From Bacteroidota bacterium (lineage in GTDB: Bacteria > Bacteroidota > Bacteroidia > B-17B0 > Aurantibacillaceae): a DNA stretch of 64,000 nucleotides. Of the stretch, positions 34,963 to 42,666 are shown one piece after another. The translations under genes were made by a program, and so were the position numbers. The stretch spans positions 483,378 through 547,377 of the forward strand of contig JAFDXR010000008.1 in the NCBI GenBank assembly GCA_018267825.1. The letters run 5' to 3'. The first letter of the stretch is position 1. Each line of letters starts with the position of its first letter. The notes beneath the pieces were generated by a model. That model saw nothing but the letters and a program-made list of their open reading frames with translations. It did not search any database and was not told where the DNA came from.

Positions 34963-36144
34963 ATGAGAAAAACAGGAATGATACTGATCCCCGTGCTTAT
35001 CCTGTTGTCGTGGTTATCGGTTAAATATGTGTGGGCACAGGACCAAACAAAACCACAAAAAATCACGGTAATCCGTTATCAAAAAGACAGTCTTTCGGAA
35101 ATCACCATTAACCTGGTGGGCGATTTAATGTGCCATAAACCACAGACAAATAATGCCGCTATTGGCAACAACAGCTACGATTTTAATCCGTCGTTTCAAT
35201 ACATTAAGCCTTACCTTGAGGATGCGGACATTACCATAGGTAATCTGGAAACCACATTTGCCGGGCCTTCGCAGCCATACAGCGGATACCCGGCATTTAA
35301 TTCGCCCGATGAATACTGTGCGGCCCTGAAGCAAAACGGGTTCGATTTTCTGGTCACGGCCAACAACCACAGCATGGATACGCGTGAAGACGGATTGCAG
35401 CGTACGCTGGAAGTGATTAAGAAAAACGGCCTGGGATATACGGGCACCTACAGCTCCCAGCGCGACAAGGATTCGTGCCGCATCCTGAACCTGAAAGGCA
35501 TCAAACTGGGCATTTTGAATTATACTTACGGAACTAACGGTTCGTACCCTGCCGCAGATCATAAATACATGCTCAACGTGATTGATTCGGCAGACATAAC
35601 AAACGCCGTACATCAGACTCTGAAGCGGGGTGCAGACGTGGTGCTGGTGTTTTACCACATGGGTACCGAAAACATCAGCGAGCCCACACCGGCGCAAAAA
35701 GACGCGGTACGGTTTGCACTCGATGCCGGCGCCAAACTCGTTATTGGCGCGCATCCGCACGTGATAGGCCCCACCAGAAACGAAGTTTCTCCTGTAACAC
35801 ACGATACCTGCTTTGTGGCCTATTCGCTGGGAAATTTTATATCCAATCAATACTGGCGTTATACCGATGCCGGTGTGGTACTGACGCTTCATGTAGAGAA
35901 AAACATGACGAAAAATACCACACGCTTTAAACAGGCAGAGTTTGTACCGACATGGGTGTATCGCGGCGATGGCGGGAAAAAGCAGCATATCGTATTTCCC
36001 GCAGCATGGGTAAATGATACAACATTGCTCCCGGATTTTCTGGCAGCAACACACAAACAAAAAATGAAAGAAGCGTTAGAAGATACACGAAGCACGCTTA
36101 CAAAATACAACACTTACATTCATGAGAAACCGTTAAAGAAGTAG
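34963..36144 (+). CDS. CapA family (calcineurin-like) exported protein
   Basis: A 393-residue protein with a signal anchor (MRKTGMILIPVLILLSWLSV). The CapA/PgsA-type metallophosphoesterase fold spans about 45-320: NLVGDLMCHK (about 48-57), ITIGNLETTFAG (about 87-98), VTANNHSMD (about 126-134), VVLVFYHMGTE (about 226-236) and IGAHPHVIGP (about 263-272) carry the metal-binding residues. CapA proteins take part in poly-gamma-glutamate synthesis or export, but no capB or capC is here, so a different cell-envelope phosphoesterase role is as likely. Confidence 0.85.
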   Translation: MRKTGMILIPVLILLSWLSVKYVWAQDQTKPQKITVIRYQKDSLSEITINLVGDLMCHKPQTNNAAIGNNSYDFNPSFQYIKPYLEDADITIGNLETTFAGPSQPYSGYPAFNSPDEYCAALKQNGFDFLVTANNHSMDTREDGLQRTLEVIKKNGLGYTGTYSSQRDKDSCRILNLKGIKLGILNYTYGTNGSYPAADHKYMLNVIDSADITNAVHQTLKRGADVVLVFYHMGTENISEPTPAQKDAVRFALDAGAKLVIGAHPHVIGPTRNEVSPVTHDTCFVAYSLGNFISNQYWRYTDAGVVLTLHVEKNMTKNTTRFKQAEFVPTWVYRGDGGKKQHIVFPAAWVNDTTLLPDFLAATHKQKMKEALEDTRSTLTKYNTYIHEKPLKK

Positions 36145-36176
36145 GATTGCCGACGGTCTAAAATTTTTGAAGAAAA

Positions 36177-36207
36177 TTTTGTTTAATTATTAAAAGCTGT
36201 ATCTTAG
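36177..36207 (+). promoter_or_regulatory. Candidate promoter for the deoxynucleoside kinase gene
   Basis: TTTTG (36177-36181), an 18-base spacer and TATCTTAG (36200-36207) lie 37 bases before the ATG. The -7 box has one mismatch and the spacing fits the TTG-N17-23-TAnnTTTG pattern described for Flavobacterium. Confidence 0.5.
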
Positions 36208-36244
36208 TATATTAATTGTTGAAAGACTTTTTAGAAAGAAGACT

Positions 36245-36862
36245 ATGCACATAGCTATTGCAGGGAACATTGGTTCGGGAAAAACAACATTAACATCTTT
36301 ACTCGCAAAGCATTACAAATGGCAACCTCATTACGAGGACGCCGACGATAATCCTTACCTGAATGATTTTTACGAAGACATGCAACGCTGGTCTTTCAAT
36401 CTTCAGGTGTACTTCTTAAACTCTCGTTTCAACCAGATTTTAGATATTCGTAAAGGCAAGCAAAAAGTGGTTCAGGACCGCACCATTTATGAAGATGCCT
36501 ATATTTTTGCGCCCAATCTGCATGCGATGGGGCTCATGACCACGCGCGATTACGAAAACTATTTTTCATTATTCAAATTGATGGAAAGCCTCGTAAAGGC
36601 CCCTGATCTTATGATTTACCTCAGAGCCTCGGTGCCTACCCTGGTGAAACAAATTCAGAAACGTGGCCGCGATTACGAAAATTCCATCCGCCTCGATTAC
36701 CTGAAACGCCTCAACGAACGCTACGAAGCCTGGATCTCGACCTATGAGTCGGGCAAGCTCCTGGTGGTTGATATCGACGAAGTAAATTTTTCAGAAAATA
36801 AAGAAGATCTCGGGAAAGTAATCCGTATGATTGACGGACAGCTGAACGGATTATTTAAGTGA
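36245..36862 (+). CDS. Deoxynucleoside kinase
   Basis: A 205-residue enzyme of the dCK/dGK family that phosphorylates deoxynucleosides for nucleotide salvage. The P-loop is GNIGSGKTT (7-15). The substrate motif QDRTIYEDAYIFA (about 78-90) has the DRT/S feature. The lid contains RGRDYENSIRLDYLKRLNERY (about 139-159, Arg-rich). Which base it prefers cannot be read from the sequence. It has its own promoter candidate and is followed by the SiaB-like gene after four bases. Confidence 0.9.
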   Translation: MHIAIAGNIGSGKTTLTSLLAKHYKWQPHYEDADDNPYLNDFYEDMQRWSFNLQVYFLNSRFNQILDIRKGKQKVVQDRTIYEDAYIFAPNLHAMGLMTTRDYENYFSLFKLMESLVKAPDLMIYLRASVPTLVKQIQKRGRDYENSIRLDYLKRLNERYEAWISTYESGKLLVVDIDEVNFSENKEDLGKVIRMIDGQLNGLFK

Positions 36863-36866
36863 GCAT

Positions 36867-37442
36867 TTGAGCGACAACACACATAACGAAAAGCAATACG
36901 TTACTGACCAGTTCAGACAATTGCTGGACCTTTTCAACAAGGATCAGTCGGTGTTGTTATCGCATGAAGGAGAGCTATCCAAAGAAGAAATTTCAAAGCT
37001 CGAAGGCAATGTCGAGAACATTGTTTCATCCCTGAACATTGCCAAAGGCCCACTCAAAAAAATATTTTTTATCTCCGTCGAAACCCTTCAGAACATGCTC
37101 ATTCACGGGCATAAGAACAACGAGGGGCACCAGGCCAATTTTTTCATTCTTTCAAAAAACGGAGTCAAAATAAATATCACCTCAGCCAATCTTGTTTCCA
37201 ACAATGCCATCCCGGCACTTCAGAAACAAATTGAAGTCATCAACTCCTTCGACGACGAAAAAGCCCTGAAAGCCTATTACCTGGAGCACCTCGAAAACAA
37301 CCAGCTCAGCGACAAAGGCGGCGCAGGCCTTGGATTTATTACCATTGGCATGAAGAGCGGCAATAAGCTCAAAACCGAATTCAAAAAAATAAACGACGAC
37401 TACTCCATGTTCCTGCTTACGTCTACCGTAAGCCTCGAATAA
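36867..37442 (+). CDS. SiaB-like (DUF6272) family protein
   Basis: A 191-residue cytoplasmic protein that resembles the SiaB family, divergent histidine-kinase-fold proteins that in Pseudomonas phosphorylate the partner SiaC. ETLQNMLIHGHKNNEG (about 69-84) and KGGAGLGFITIGMKSGNKLK (about 151-170) correspond to the N-box and G-box of the fold. The start is TTG at 36867; no ATG is available before the conserved part. A SiaC gene is not adjacent. The only close neighbour is the nucleoside kinase gene, four bases upstream. A weak GCCT/AGGC hairpin follows the stop. Confidence 0.7.
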   Translation: MSDNTHNEKQYVTDQFRQLLDLFNKDQSVLLSHEGELSKEEISKLEGNVENIVSSLNIAKGPLKKIFFISVETLQNMLIHGHKNNEGHQANFFILSKNGVKINITSANLVSNNAIPALQKQIEVINSFDDEKALKAYYLEHLENNQLSDKGGAGLGFITIGMKSGNKLKTEFKKINDDYSMFLLTSTVSLE

Positions 37443-37506
37443 GCCTTTTTCAGGCATCTTTTCCACCCAAACCCCGGCAATAAATTCTTTCCTTTTTAGG
37501 CAATTA

Positions 37507-37537
37507 TTTTTGGGTTATTTAGTACATTTACCTTTTG
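37507..37537 (+). promoter_or_regulatory. Candidate promoter for the transaldolase-CBS gene
   Basis: TTTTTG (37507-37512), a 16-base spacer and TACCTTTTG (37529-37537, one base longer than TAnnTTTG) precede the ATG by 28 bases. TACATTTA (37523-37530) is an alternative -7 box. This is a plausible but imperfect promoter. Confidence 0.4.
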
Positions 37538-37565
37538 ATTTTTCATATTAATTTAAAAACACACT

Positions 37566-38576
37566 ATGGAACTATATTTAGATTCTGCCAACTTAAAAGA
37601 AATTGAAGAAGGCTTTAAACTGGGCTTCTTAAACGGGTTAACAACAACGCCTACGTTTATGCAAAAAGAAGGTATTACCGATATAGATGGTACCATCGTT
37701 AAGTTAAGCAAAATGGTTCCTGTGCTTCAGATTGAGGCTCTCGGAAATACAGCAGAAGAAGTATTGGCTGAAGCTGAGCGTCAGCTGGCTCTGGGCCTCG
37801 ATCCTAAAAAAACAGTATTCAAAATTCCGGTATCTCTCGAAGGTGTACGTGCCTGTAAGCTGCTGCGCGATAAAGGATACCTGGTAAATGTTCACCTGGT
37901 ATATACTTTACAACAGGCTTATATGGCTATGCATGCCGGCGCTACTTATGTATGCCCGCTCGTTGGTCGTCTGCAGGATCAGGGTCACGATGCCCTGGCA
38001 CTGGTACAGCAATGTGTTGATGCCGTTGACCTGTATGGCTACGACACTAAAATCATGTTCTCATCGGTGCGTCATACCGAGCACGTGCGCAACGCCATTA
38101 ATGTTGGTGTTCACACCATCACAGTGCCGCTTAAAGTCATGAAGCAACTTACCGAAAACAATTTCACCACACTGGGTACCGAACAATTTATTGTCGACAC
38201 ACGTTTAATGACCGTACGCGTAAAAGAAGCGATCAATGGCGTGAATCCATTAGTGAAAGCAGATACCAATATCGCTGAAGCCATTGTGAAAATGACGGAG
38301 TTCGGCTTTGGTGCCATTACCGTGGTGAATGCCGACGGGTCTGTAAAAGGTGTGTTTACAGATGGTGACCTGCGTCGCTACATTACCAAAGATGGCCGCG
38401 ATGTGCTGAATAAAAAACTGGGCGACCTGACTTATGGCGCACCTATTTCTATCGACGCCAATGTACTTTTAAATGAAGCCGGCGCTCTCTTCAAAAAAAC
38501 CAATGTCGATACCATTCTGGTAACCGAAAACGGAAAACCAACCGGGATGCTCGATATCCAGGATATGAAAGGATAA
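37566..38576 (+). CDS. Transaldolase/fructose-6-phosphate aldolase-like protein fused to a CBS pair
   Basis: A 336-residue cytoplasmic protein. Residues 1-218 align with the short transaldolase family (FSA/TalC): MELYLDSAN, GLTTTPTF (24-31), the Schiff-base Lys in TVFKIPVS (Lys86) and ITVPLKVMKQL. Residues about 225-336 are a CBS-domain pair whose first half (MTEFGFGAITVVNADG, then GVFTDGDLRRY) resembles the CBS tail of arabinose-5-phosphate isomerase KdsD. The Asn conserved in transaldolases (Asn28 in E. coli FSA, TTNPS) is Thr28 here, so activity may differ. The CBS pair could bind a nucleotide or CMP-sugar as regulator. A strong terminator follows, then the KdsC-like gene, with kdsB 2.4 kb on. 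Confidence 0.85.
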   Translation: MELYLDSANLKEIEEGFKLGFLNGLTTTPTFMQKEGITDIDGTIVKLSKMVPVLQIEALGNTAEEVLAEAERQLALGLDPKKTVFKIPVSLEGVRACKLLRDKGYLVNVHLVYTLQQAYMAMHAGATYVCPLVGRLQDQGHDALALVQQCVDAVDLYGYDTKIMFSSVRHTEHVRNAINVGVHTITVPLKVMKQLTENNFTTLGTEQFIVDTRLMTVRVKEAINGVNPLVKADTNIAEAIVKMTEFGFGAITVVNADGSVKGVFTDGDLRRYITKDGRDVLNKKLGDLTYGAPISIDANVLLNEAGALFKKTNVDTILVTENGKPTGMLDIQDMKG

Positions 38577-38589
38577 AAACAAATAAAGA

Positions 38590-38616
38590 AACGCTACAGA
38601 ACATGTAGCGTTTTTT
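38590..38616 (+). terminator. Rho-independent terminator between the transaldolase-CBS and KdsC-like genes
   Basis: The 9-bp stem AACGCTACA/TGTAGCGTT with loop GAACA (38590-38612) is followed by TTTT to 38616. It ends only four bases before the first ATG of the next gene, so that gene needs read-through, or a start and promoter further in. Confidence 0.88.
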
Positions 38617-38620
38617 ACTC

Positions 38621-39331
38621 ATGGATGTTATTACAAACATATTTACAGAAGCCGGTGGACGTTTTATGCATACCGAAGATGTGATGAAACAAAAACTTCA
38701 GAACATTCGCGCCTTTGTATTCGACTGGGATGGTGTGTTTACCGATGGCAGCAAGGATCAGAACATGCAAAGCAGCTTCAATGAAGTGGACAGCATGGGG
38801 ATTAACCTGCTGCGGTTTTCCTATCACACCAGGCATCATGAGTTGCCGGTTTGTGCCATTATCAGTGGCGAGAAAAACCAGGCCGCGTTTAATTTCGCAG
38901 AGCGTGAGTGTTTTCACGCATCGTATGCCAGGGCGGCCAATAAAGTAGAAGCGGCAGAACACCTTTGCAAAACCTATCATTTAAAACTCAACCAGATCGC
39001 GTTTATATTTGATGATGTGCTCGATCTTTCGCTGGCAGAGCATTGCGGTCTGCGCTTTTTTATTCCACGCCGGCACAACCTTATGTTCAACCGCTATGTA
39101 GAGTCGCATCACCTCGCCGACTATATCACCGCAGCTACCAGCGGCCAATATGCCATCCGCGAAGCTGCTGAACTGGTTATTTCGCTGCAAAGCGACTTCG
39201 ACCACATTGTACATGAACGCGTCATCAACTCAGACACCTACCAGAAATACCTGGGCGAGAAAAAAAGCATTCGCCCGCGTTATTATGCCTTTCATAATGG
39301 CGAACTCATTGAAACCATTGAAAAACAATAA
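38621..39331 (+). CDS. KdsC-like HAD phosphatase
   Basis: A 236-residue HAD-superfamily protein of the KdsC (3-deoxy-D-manno-octulosonate-8-phosphate phosphatase) type. The nucleophile motif is FVFDWDGVFTDG (Asp35 and Asp37 if the first ATG is used), IISGE is motif II and FIFDDVLDLSLAEHCGLRFF (about 128-147) motif III with its Asp residues. It is longer than plain KdsC by about 60 C-terminal residues. Alternative starts are 38666 and 38684 (MKQKLQNIR); these would leave room for a promoter after the terminator, but the sequence FTEAGGRF between them looks coding. With kdsB 1.7 kb downstream a Kdo or related ulosonate role is likely, not proven. Confidence 0.75.
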   Translation: MDVITNIFTEAGGRFMHTEDVMKQKLQNIRAFVFDWDGVFTDGSKDQNMQSSFNEVDSMGINLLRFSYHTRHHELPVCAIISGEKNQAAFNFAERECFHASYARAANKVEAAEHLCKTYHLKLNQIAFIFDDVLDLSLAEHCGLRFFIPRRHNLMFNRYVESHHLADYITAATSGQYAIREAAELVISLQSDFDHIVHERVINSDTYQKYLGEKKSIRPRYYAFHNGELIETIEKQ

Positions 39332-39343
39332 AAAAAACATATC

Positions 39344-39850
39344 ATGAAACAGATAAAACTTTTTTTCGCAGTGGCTGTAGCAGGCATCCTTGTGTGCTCT
39401 GCATTCACGCCTAAATCTGCGGCCATGGCTGCAACGGGCACCCACGTATCGGGCGACTCGGTAAAATATTATGGCGAAAAATTCAGCACGGAAGGCGCTA
39501 TTTCTTCATTGCGCTTATCGGTGATGATGGCCGGAAAAGACTCGCTTAAAATAAAACTGATCGGTAAAATCGATGCAGTATGCCAGGCTAAAGGCTGCTG
39601 GTTAAAAATGGCTGCCGGTGATGGCAAGATGATGACGGTGCGCTTTAAAGACTATGCGTTTTTTGCACCAAAGAATGCTTCAGGCAAAACAGCCATTGTA
39701 GATGGGTATGCATACACGGAGACGGTGTCGGTAGAAATGCTGAAACACTATGCCGAAGATGCCGGTAAATCAAAAGCAGAGATCGACAAAATTACACAAC
39801 CCGAAACCAGCATCAGTTTCCTGGCAAGTGGGCTTGCAATTATGAAATAA
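39344..39850 (+). CDS. DUF4920-like exported protein
   Basis: A 168-residue protein with a signal peptide (about 1-27). The mature part resembles the DUF4920 family of Bacteroidota: VKYYGEKFSTEGAIS, then GKIDAVCQAKGCWLKMAAGD (the paired Cys, CQAKGCW) and MTVRFKDYAFFAPKN. The Cys pair could bind metal or form a disulfide. It begins 12 bases after the KdsC-like gene and ends with a strong terminator. Function unknown. Confidence 0.78.
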   Translation: MKQIKLFFAVAVAGILVCSAFTPKSAAMAATGTHVSGDSVKYYGEKFSTEGAISSLRLSVMMAGKDSLKIKLIGKIDAVCQAKGCWLKMAAGDGKMMTVRFKDYAFFAPKNASGKTAIVDGYAYTETVSVEMLKHYAEDAGKSKAEIDKITQPETSISFLASGLAIMK

Positions 39851-39870
39851 AGGTAATAGAGCATAAAAAG

Positions 39871-39899
39871 AAAAGCGGGCTGAAGGGCCCGCTTTTTTT
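39871..39899 (+). terminator. Rho-independent terminator
   Basis: A 10-bp stem AAAAGCGGGC/GCCCGCTTTT with loop TGAAGG (39871-39896) runs into a seven-T tract (39893-39899). It ends the KdsC-like/DUF4920 transcript. Confidence 0.92.
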
Positions 39900-39965
39900 G
39901 TAATATATAATATACAACATTCCTTGACCCTTTTATAAATCAGAAATGATAATCCTTTTGACACT

Positions 39966-39983
39966 GTTGGTGTTATCACCAAC
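39966..39983 (-). other. Perfect hairpin downstream of the LysM-containing gene
   Basis: GTTGGTG-TTAT-CACCAAC is a perfect 7-bp stem lying 30 bases after the stop of the gene at 40014-40856 (minus strand). It lacks a T-run on either side, so it may protect the 3' end rather than act as an intrinsic terminator. Confidence 0.45.
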
Positions 39984-40013
39984 GGGGCGGGCCATTCATA
40001 ATGAGGCTAAAAA

Positions 40014-40856
40014 TCAAAAATGGTAATCCTTATAATCCTTTCTGAATTCAGCGTCCGGAATAGGTTTGTTTAACTCGGATATGGAGAAATCATAACTCTC
40101 AAACAATCCCACATCATCATAGATGCTGACACTGATGGGCAGCATGCTTTTTTCGTCGACATAAAACACACCCTTCTTACAATACATAACTGGAACTTTC
40201 AGTATCGTGCCCGTTTTCACATAACCATAATCGTTATACATGTTATTCTTCAGGCGTAGCATATAATCGTTTACATTAAGCCTGACCGCAATCATCCCGA
40301 TGGTTTCTTTTTTCTGGACCACATAATCGGTGTAGGCAAAGGCTTTACTTTCATAAATAAGCATATGACATTTGCGCCCGTTTTTTTCAACCTGACCCAC
40401 GTACGAAAGGCTTTTAGCAATATTTTCTTTTTCCTTGGCCAGCGCCAGAGCAATGGTACGGCCTATAAATTCAAAACCGATTTCATGCACCGTGTAGTGC
40501 TGATTTTTTCGCATCAGGTTTCCGAGCGGATCAAGCAGCAGGGTAATGTATGGAAATACATGCGGTTTCACAACGCACTTATTATTGAGCTGCCCGGCGT
40601 TATAGAGGATCTCGAGTTTTTTTTCAGGGTTGTAAAAGTAAAGTCTACGAGGATTTACCTGGAGCTTAACTAGGGATGTGGCGCTGAGGTAGCCCTGCTC
40701 CGTGCGTTCAAGTGCTTTGAGTTCCATGCGCACATATTTCACATGCTTAATGGAATCAAGCATATCCAGTACAATTTTGAATTCTTTCGACTGCGGGGCC
40801 ATTTGAGAAAAGGCACCGAAACAAAACAGGCAAAGGATATACGTGAGGCAGCGCAT
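40014..40856 (-). CDS. Exported DUF1571-like protein with an embedded LysM-like segment
   Basis: A 280-residue protein with a signal peptide (1-17, FGAFSQ). The overall pattern (VKYVRMELKALERTEQGYLS, VNPRRLYFYNP, GVFYVDEKSMLPISVSIYDD, YDFSISELNKPIPDAEF) is that of LolA/DUF1571-like periplasmic proteins. Residues about 176-220 read as a LysM module: TDYVVQKKETIGMIAVRLNV, then LKNNMYN and KTGTILKVP. It would be periplasmic, perhaps touching peptidoglycan. It is transcribed away from kdsB. The family call is by pattern and moderate. Confidence 0.6.
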   Translation of the reverse strand: MRCLTYILCLFCFGAFSQMAPQSKEFKIVLDMLDSIKHVKYVRMELKALERTEQGYLSATSLVKLQVNPRRLYFYNPEKKLEILYNAGQLNNKCVVKPHVFPYITLLLDPLGNLMRKNQHYTVHEIGFEFIGRTIALALAKEKENIAKSLSYVGQVEKNGRKCHMLIYESKAFAYTDYVVQKKETIGMIAVRLNVNDYMLRLKNNMYNDYGYVKTGTILKVPVMYCKKGVFYVDEKSMLPISVSIYDDVGLFESYDFSISELNKPIPDAEFRKDYKDYHF

Positions 40857-40944
40857 CGTACATACGAATATATCATTTCCCAGCGAAAACCCATCTGATT
40901 TGAATGAAAATAAAACAGCCGGAAACGGGTCACGACTTTAAACG

Positions 40945-40974
40945 TTTTGCGGATGCAGTAAACGGATAATTTGG
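40945..40974 (+). promoter_or_regulatory. Candidate promoter for kdsB
   Basis: TTTTG (40945-40949), a 17-base spacer and TAATTTGG (40967-40974, one mismatch to TAnnTTTG) lie 31 bases before the ATG. The remaining bases of this divergent 149-base gap show nothing else. Confidence 0.4.
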
Positions 40975-41005
40975 TACTTTTAAGAGGTTAAAACAGAACA
41001 AAACA

Positions 41006-41752
41006 ATGGCTTCAATATTAGGAATTATCCCGGCACGCTATGCCTCCAGCCGCTTTCCCGGCAAACCTCTGACAGATATTTTGGGAAAATCGATGATACA
41101 GCGCGTTTATGAACAGGCCCGCCAGTCGAAAGCCCTGGCCGGTGTGGTGGTGGCAACCGACGACGCCCGCATTTACGAACACGTCCTGACCTTTGGCGGC
41201 AAAGCGGTATACACGCGCGAAGATCACCCGAGTGGGACCGATCGTTGCTTTGAGGCCATGCAAAATACCGGCAAGACATTCGATTATGTCATCAATATCC
41301 AGGGCGACGAACCTTTTATTGATCCCAGCCAGATTGACCTGCTCGCCTCTGTGTGCGATGGATCTACGGAGCTCGCAACCCTCATGATCCCTGTCGATTC
41401 GCATGAGGTGCTGTTCGATATGGGCGAGGTTAAAATTACCCTGAACACCAACCACGAGGCCCTTTATTTCAGCCGCATGGTGATTCCCTATATAAAAGGT
41501 GTGGATCAGAAAGACTGGCACAAACATCATTCGTATTACAGGCATGTGGGCATGTATGCCTATCGCCACGATGTGCTTGCAAAGATCACCACGTTGCCTC
41601 CGTCTTCCCTGGAGAAAGCCGAGTCGTTGGAGCAACTGCGCTGGCTCGAAAACGGATTTAAGGTAAAATGTGCGGTGACGCATTTCGACAGCCACTGCAT
41701 CGATACACCGGAGGATATTGAAAAGGTGATCCGCCTCATGAATATAAAATAA
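41006..41752 (+). CDS. kdsB: 3-deoxy-manno-octulosonate cytidylyltransferase
   Basis: Activates Kdo with CTP to CMP-Kdo for lipid A-core synthesis. The 248 residues are family length. Motifs: IIPARYASSRFPGKPL (7-22), VVVATDD (about 47-53), HPSGTDRCFEAM (about 75-86), INIQGDEPFI (about 98-107), RHVGMYAYR and the ending HCIDTPEDIEKV. It heads a short plus-strand run with the SRPBCC gene and aroK. Confidence 0.96.
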   Translation: MASILGIIPARYASSRFPGKPLTDILGKSMIQRVYEQARQSKALAGVVVATDDARIYEHVLTFGGKAVYTREDHPSGTDRCFEAMQNTGKTFDYVINIQGDEPFIDPSQIDLLASVCDGSTELATLMIPVDSHEVLFDMGEVKITLNTNHEALYFSRMVIPYIKGVDQKDWHKHHSYYRHVGMYAYRHDVLAKITTLPPSSLEKAESLEQLRWLENGFKVKCAVTHFDSHCIDTPEDIEKVIRLMNIK

Positions 41753-41758
41753 TAAGCC

Positions 41759-42157
41759 GTGGAAAAATTAAAATTATCCCTGACGCTACCCGTTGATGCA
41801 AAGACACTTTACAATGCCTGGCTGAACAGCGAGCAGCACAGCGCATTCACCGGCAGCGAAGCCGTGATCGATAAGCGAAAAGGCGGAGCCTATTCGGCCT
41901 GGGATGGTTATATTACAGGTGTTACCACCGACATGATGCCATACACACGGATCATTCAAACCTGGCGAACCACGGAGTTTGACGAGGCCTGGCCCGATTC
42001 GGTGATCGACCTGAGCTTTGAGGAAAAGAACGGAAAGACAACGCTTACTATTACACACGAGGGCCTCGCCAAAGGTGATGGGGCCAAGTATAAACAAGGC
42101 TGGAAAGATTTTTATTTCACGCCGATGAAAGCCTGGTTTAAACTTGGAAAAAAATAA
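41759..42157 (+). CDS. SRPBCC/AHSA1-like domain protein
   Basis: A 132-residue single-domain protein starting at GTG 41759, six bases after kdsB. The pattern LKLSLTLPVDAKTLYNAWLN, GGAYSAWDGYITG and ITHEGLAKGD, ending GWKDFYFTPMKAWF, is that of the START-like SRPBCC fold (activator of Hsp90 ATPase homologue 1-like). Such proteins bind hydrophobic ligands or partners; the ligand is unknown. aroK starts 14 bases before its end in another frame. Confidence 0.82.
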   Translation: MEKLKLSLTLPVDAKTLYNAWLNSEQHSAFTGSEAVIDKRKGGAYSAWDGYITGVTTDMMPYTRIIQTWRTTEFDEAWPDSVIDLSFEEKNGKTTLTITHEGLAKGDGAKYKQGWKDFYFTPMKAWFKLGKK

Positions 42158-42665
42158 CCTGATATTTCTCTGCGGATTTATGGGCAGCGGTAAAACCACG
42201 CATGGCCGAAAACTGGCACGGTTGCTGGGCTACCGCTTTATTGATCTGGATAAACAAATTGAACAATCGGAAAACAGCAGCATCAGCGACATCTTTGGTT
42301 ACCAGGGCGAAACCTATTTCCGCGAAACAGAAGCGCAACAGTTACGAAAGATCAGTGTTGACACACCCACGGTTGTTTCATTGGGTGGGGGAACACCCTG
42401 TTATTACGACAACATCAACTGGATACTGGCACATGGCTTGCTCATCTACATTTCGCTCACCGACAAAGCCATTTGTCAGCGCCTCATGCGATCAAGAAAA
42501 AAGAGACCACTCGTGCAGGGTAAAACAGAAACAGAGCTTCTGGCTTATGTGCAACAGTTGCTGGCGACCCGCGAACCATATTATACGCAGGCCCACATTA
42601 CTGTAAATGGCCTGAGCCTGAAAACCGAAGACCTCGCCAGGCAGATCAGTCAGCCAACCAGGTAA
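42144..42665 (+). CDS. aroK: Shikimate kinase
   Basis: Phosphorylates shikimate at the 3-OH in aromatic amino-acid synthesis. It is 173 residues long from a TTG at 42144, overlapping the SRPBCC gene by 14 bases; no ATG precedes the P-loop at a suitable place. P-loop GFMGSGKTTHGRKLA (about 11-25), FIDLDKQIE (shikimate-binding Asp, about 32-40), ETYFRETEAQQL and LGGGTPCY are all present, as is the lid MRSRKKRPL. The next gene begins one base after its stop. Confidence 0.92.
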   Translation: MEKNNLIFLCGFMGSGKTTHGRKLARLLGYRFIDLDKQIEQSENSSISDIFGYQGETYFRETEAQQLRKISVDTPTVVSLGGGTPCYYDNINWILAHGLLIYISLTDKAICQRLMRSRKKRPLVQGKTETELLAYVQQLLATREPYYTQAHITVNGLSLKTEDLARQISQPTR

Positions 42666-42666
42666 T

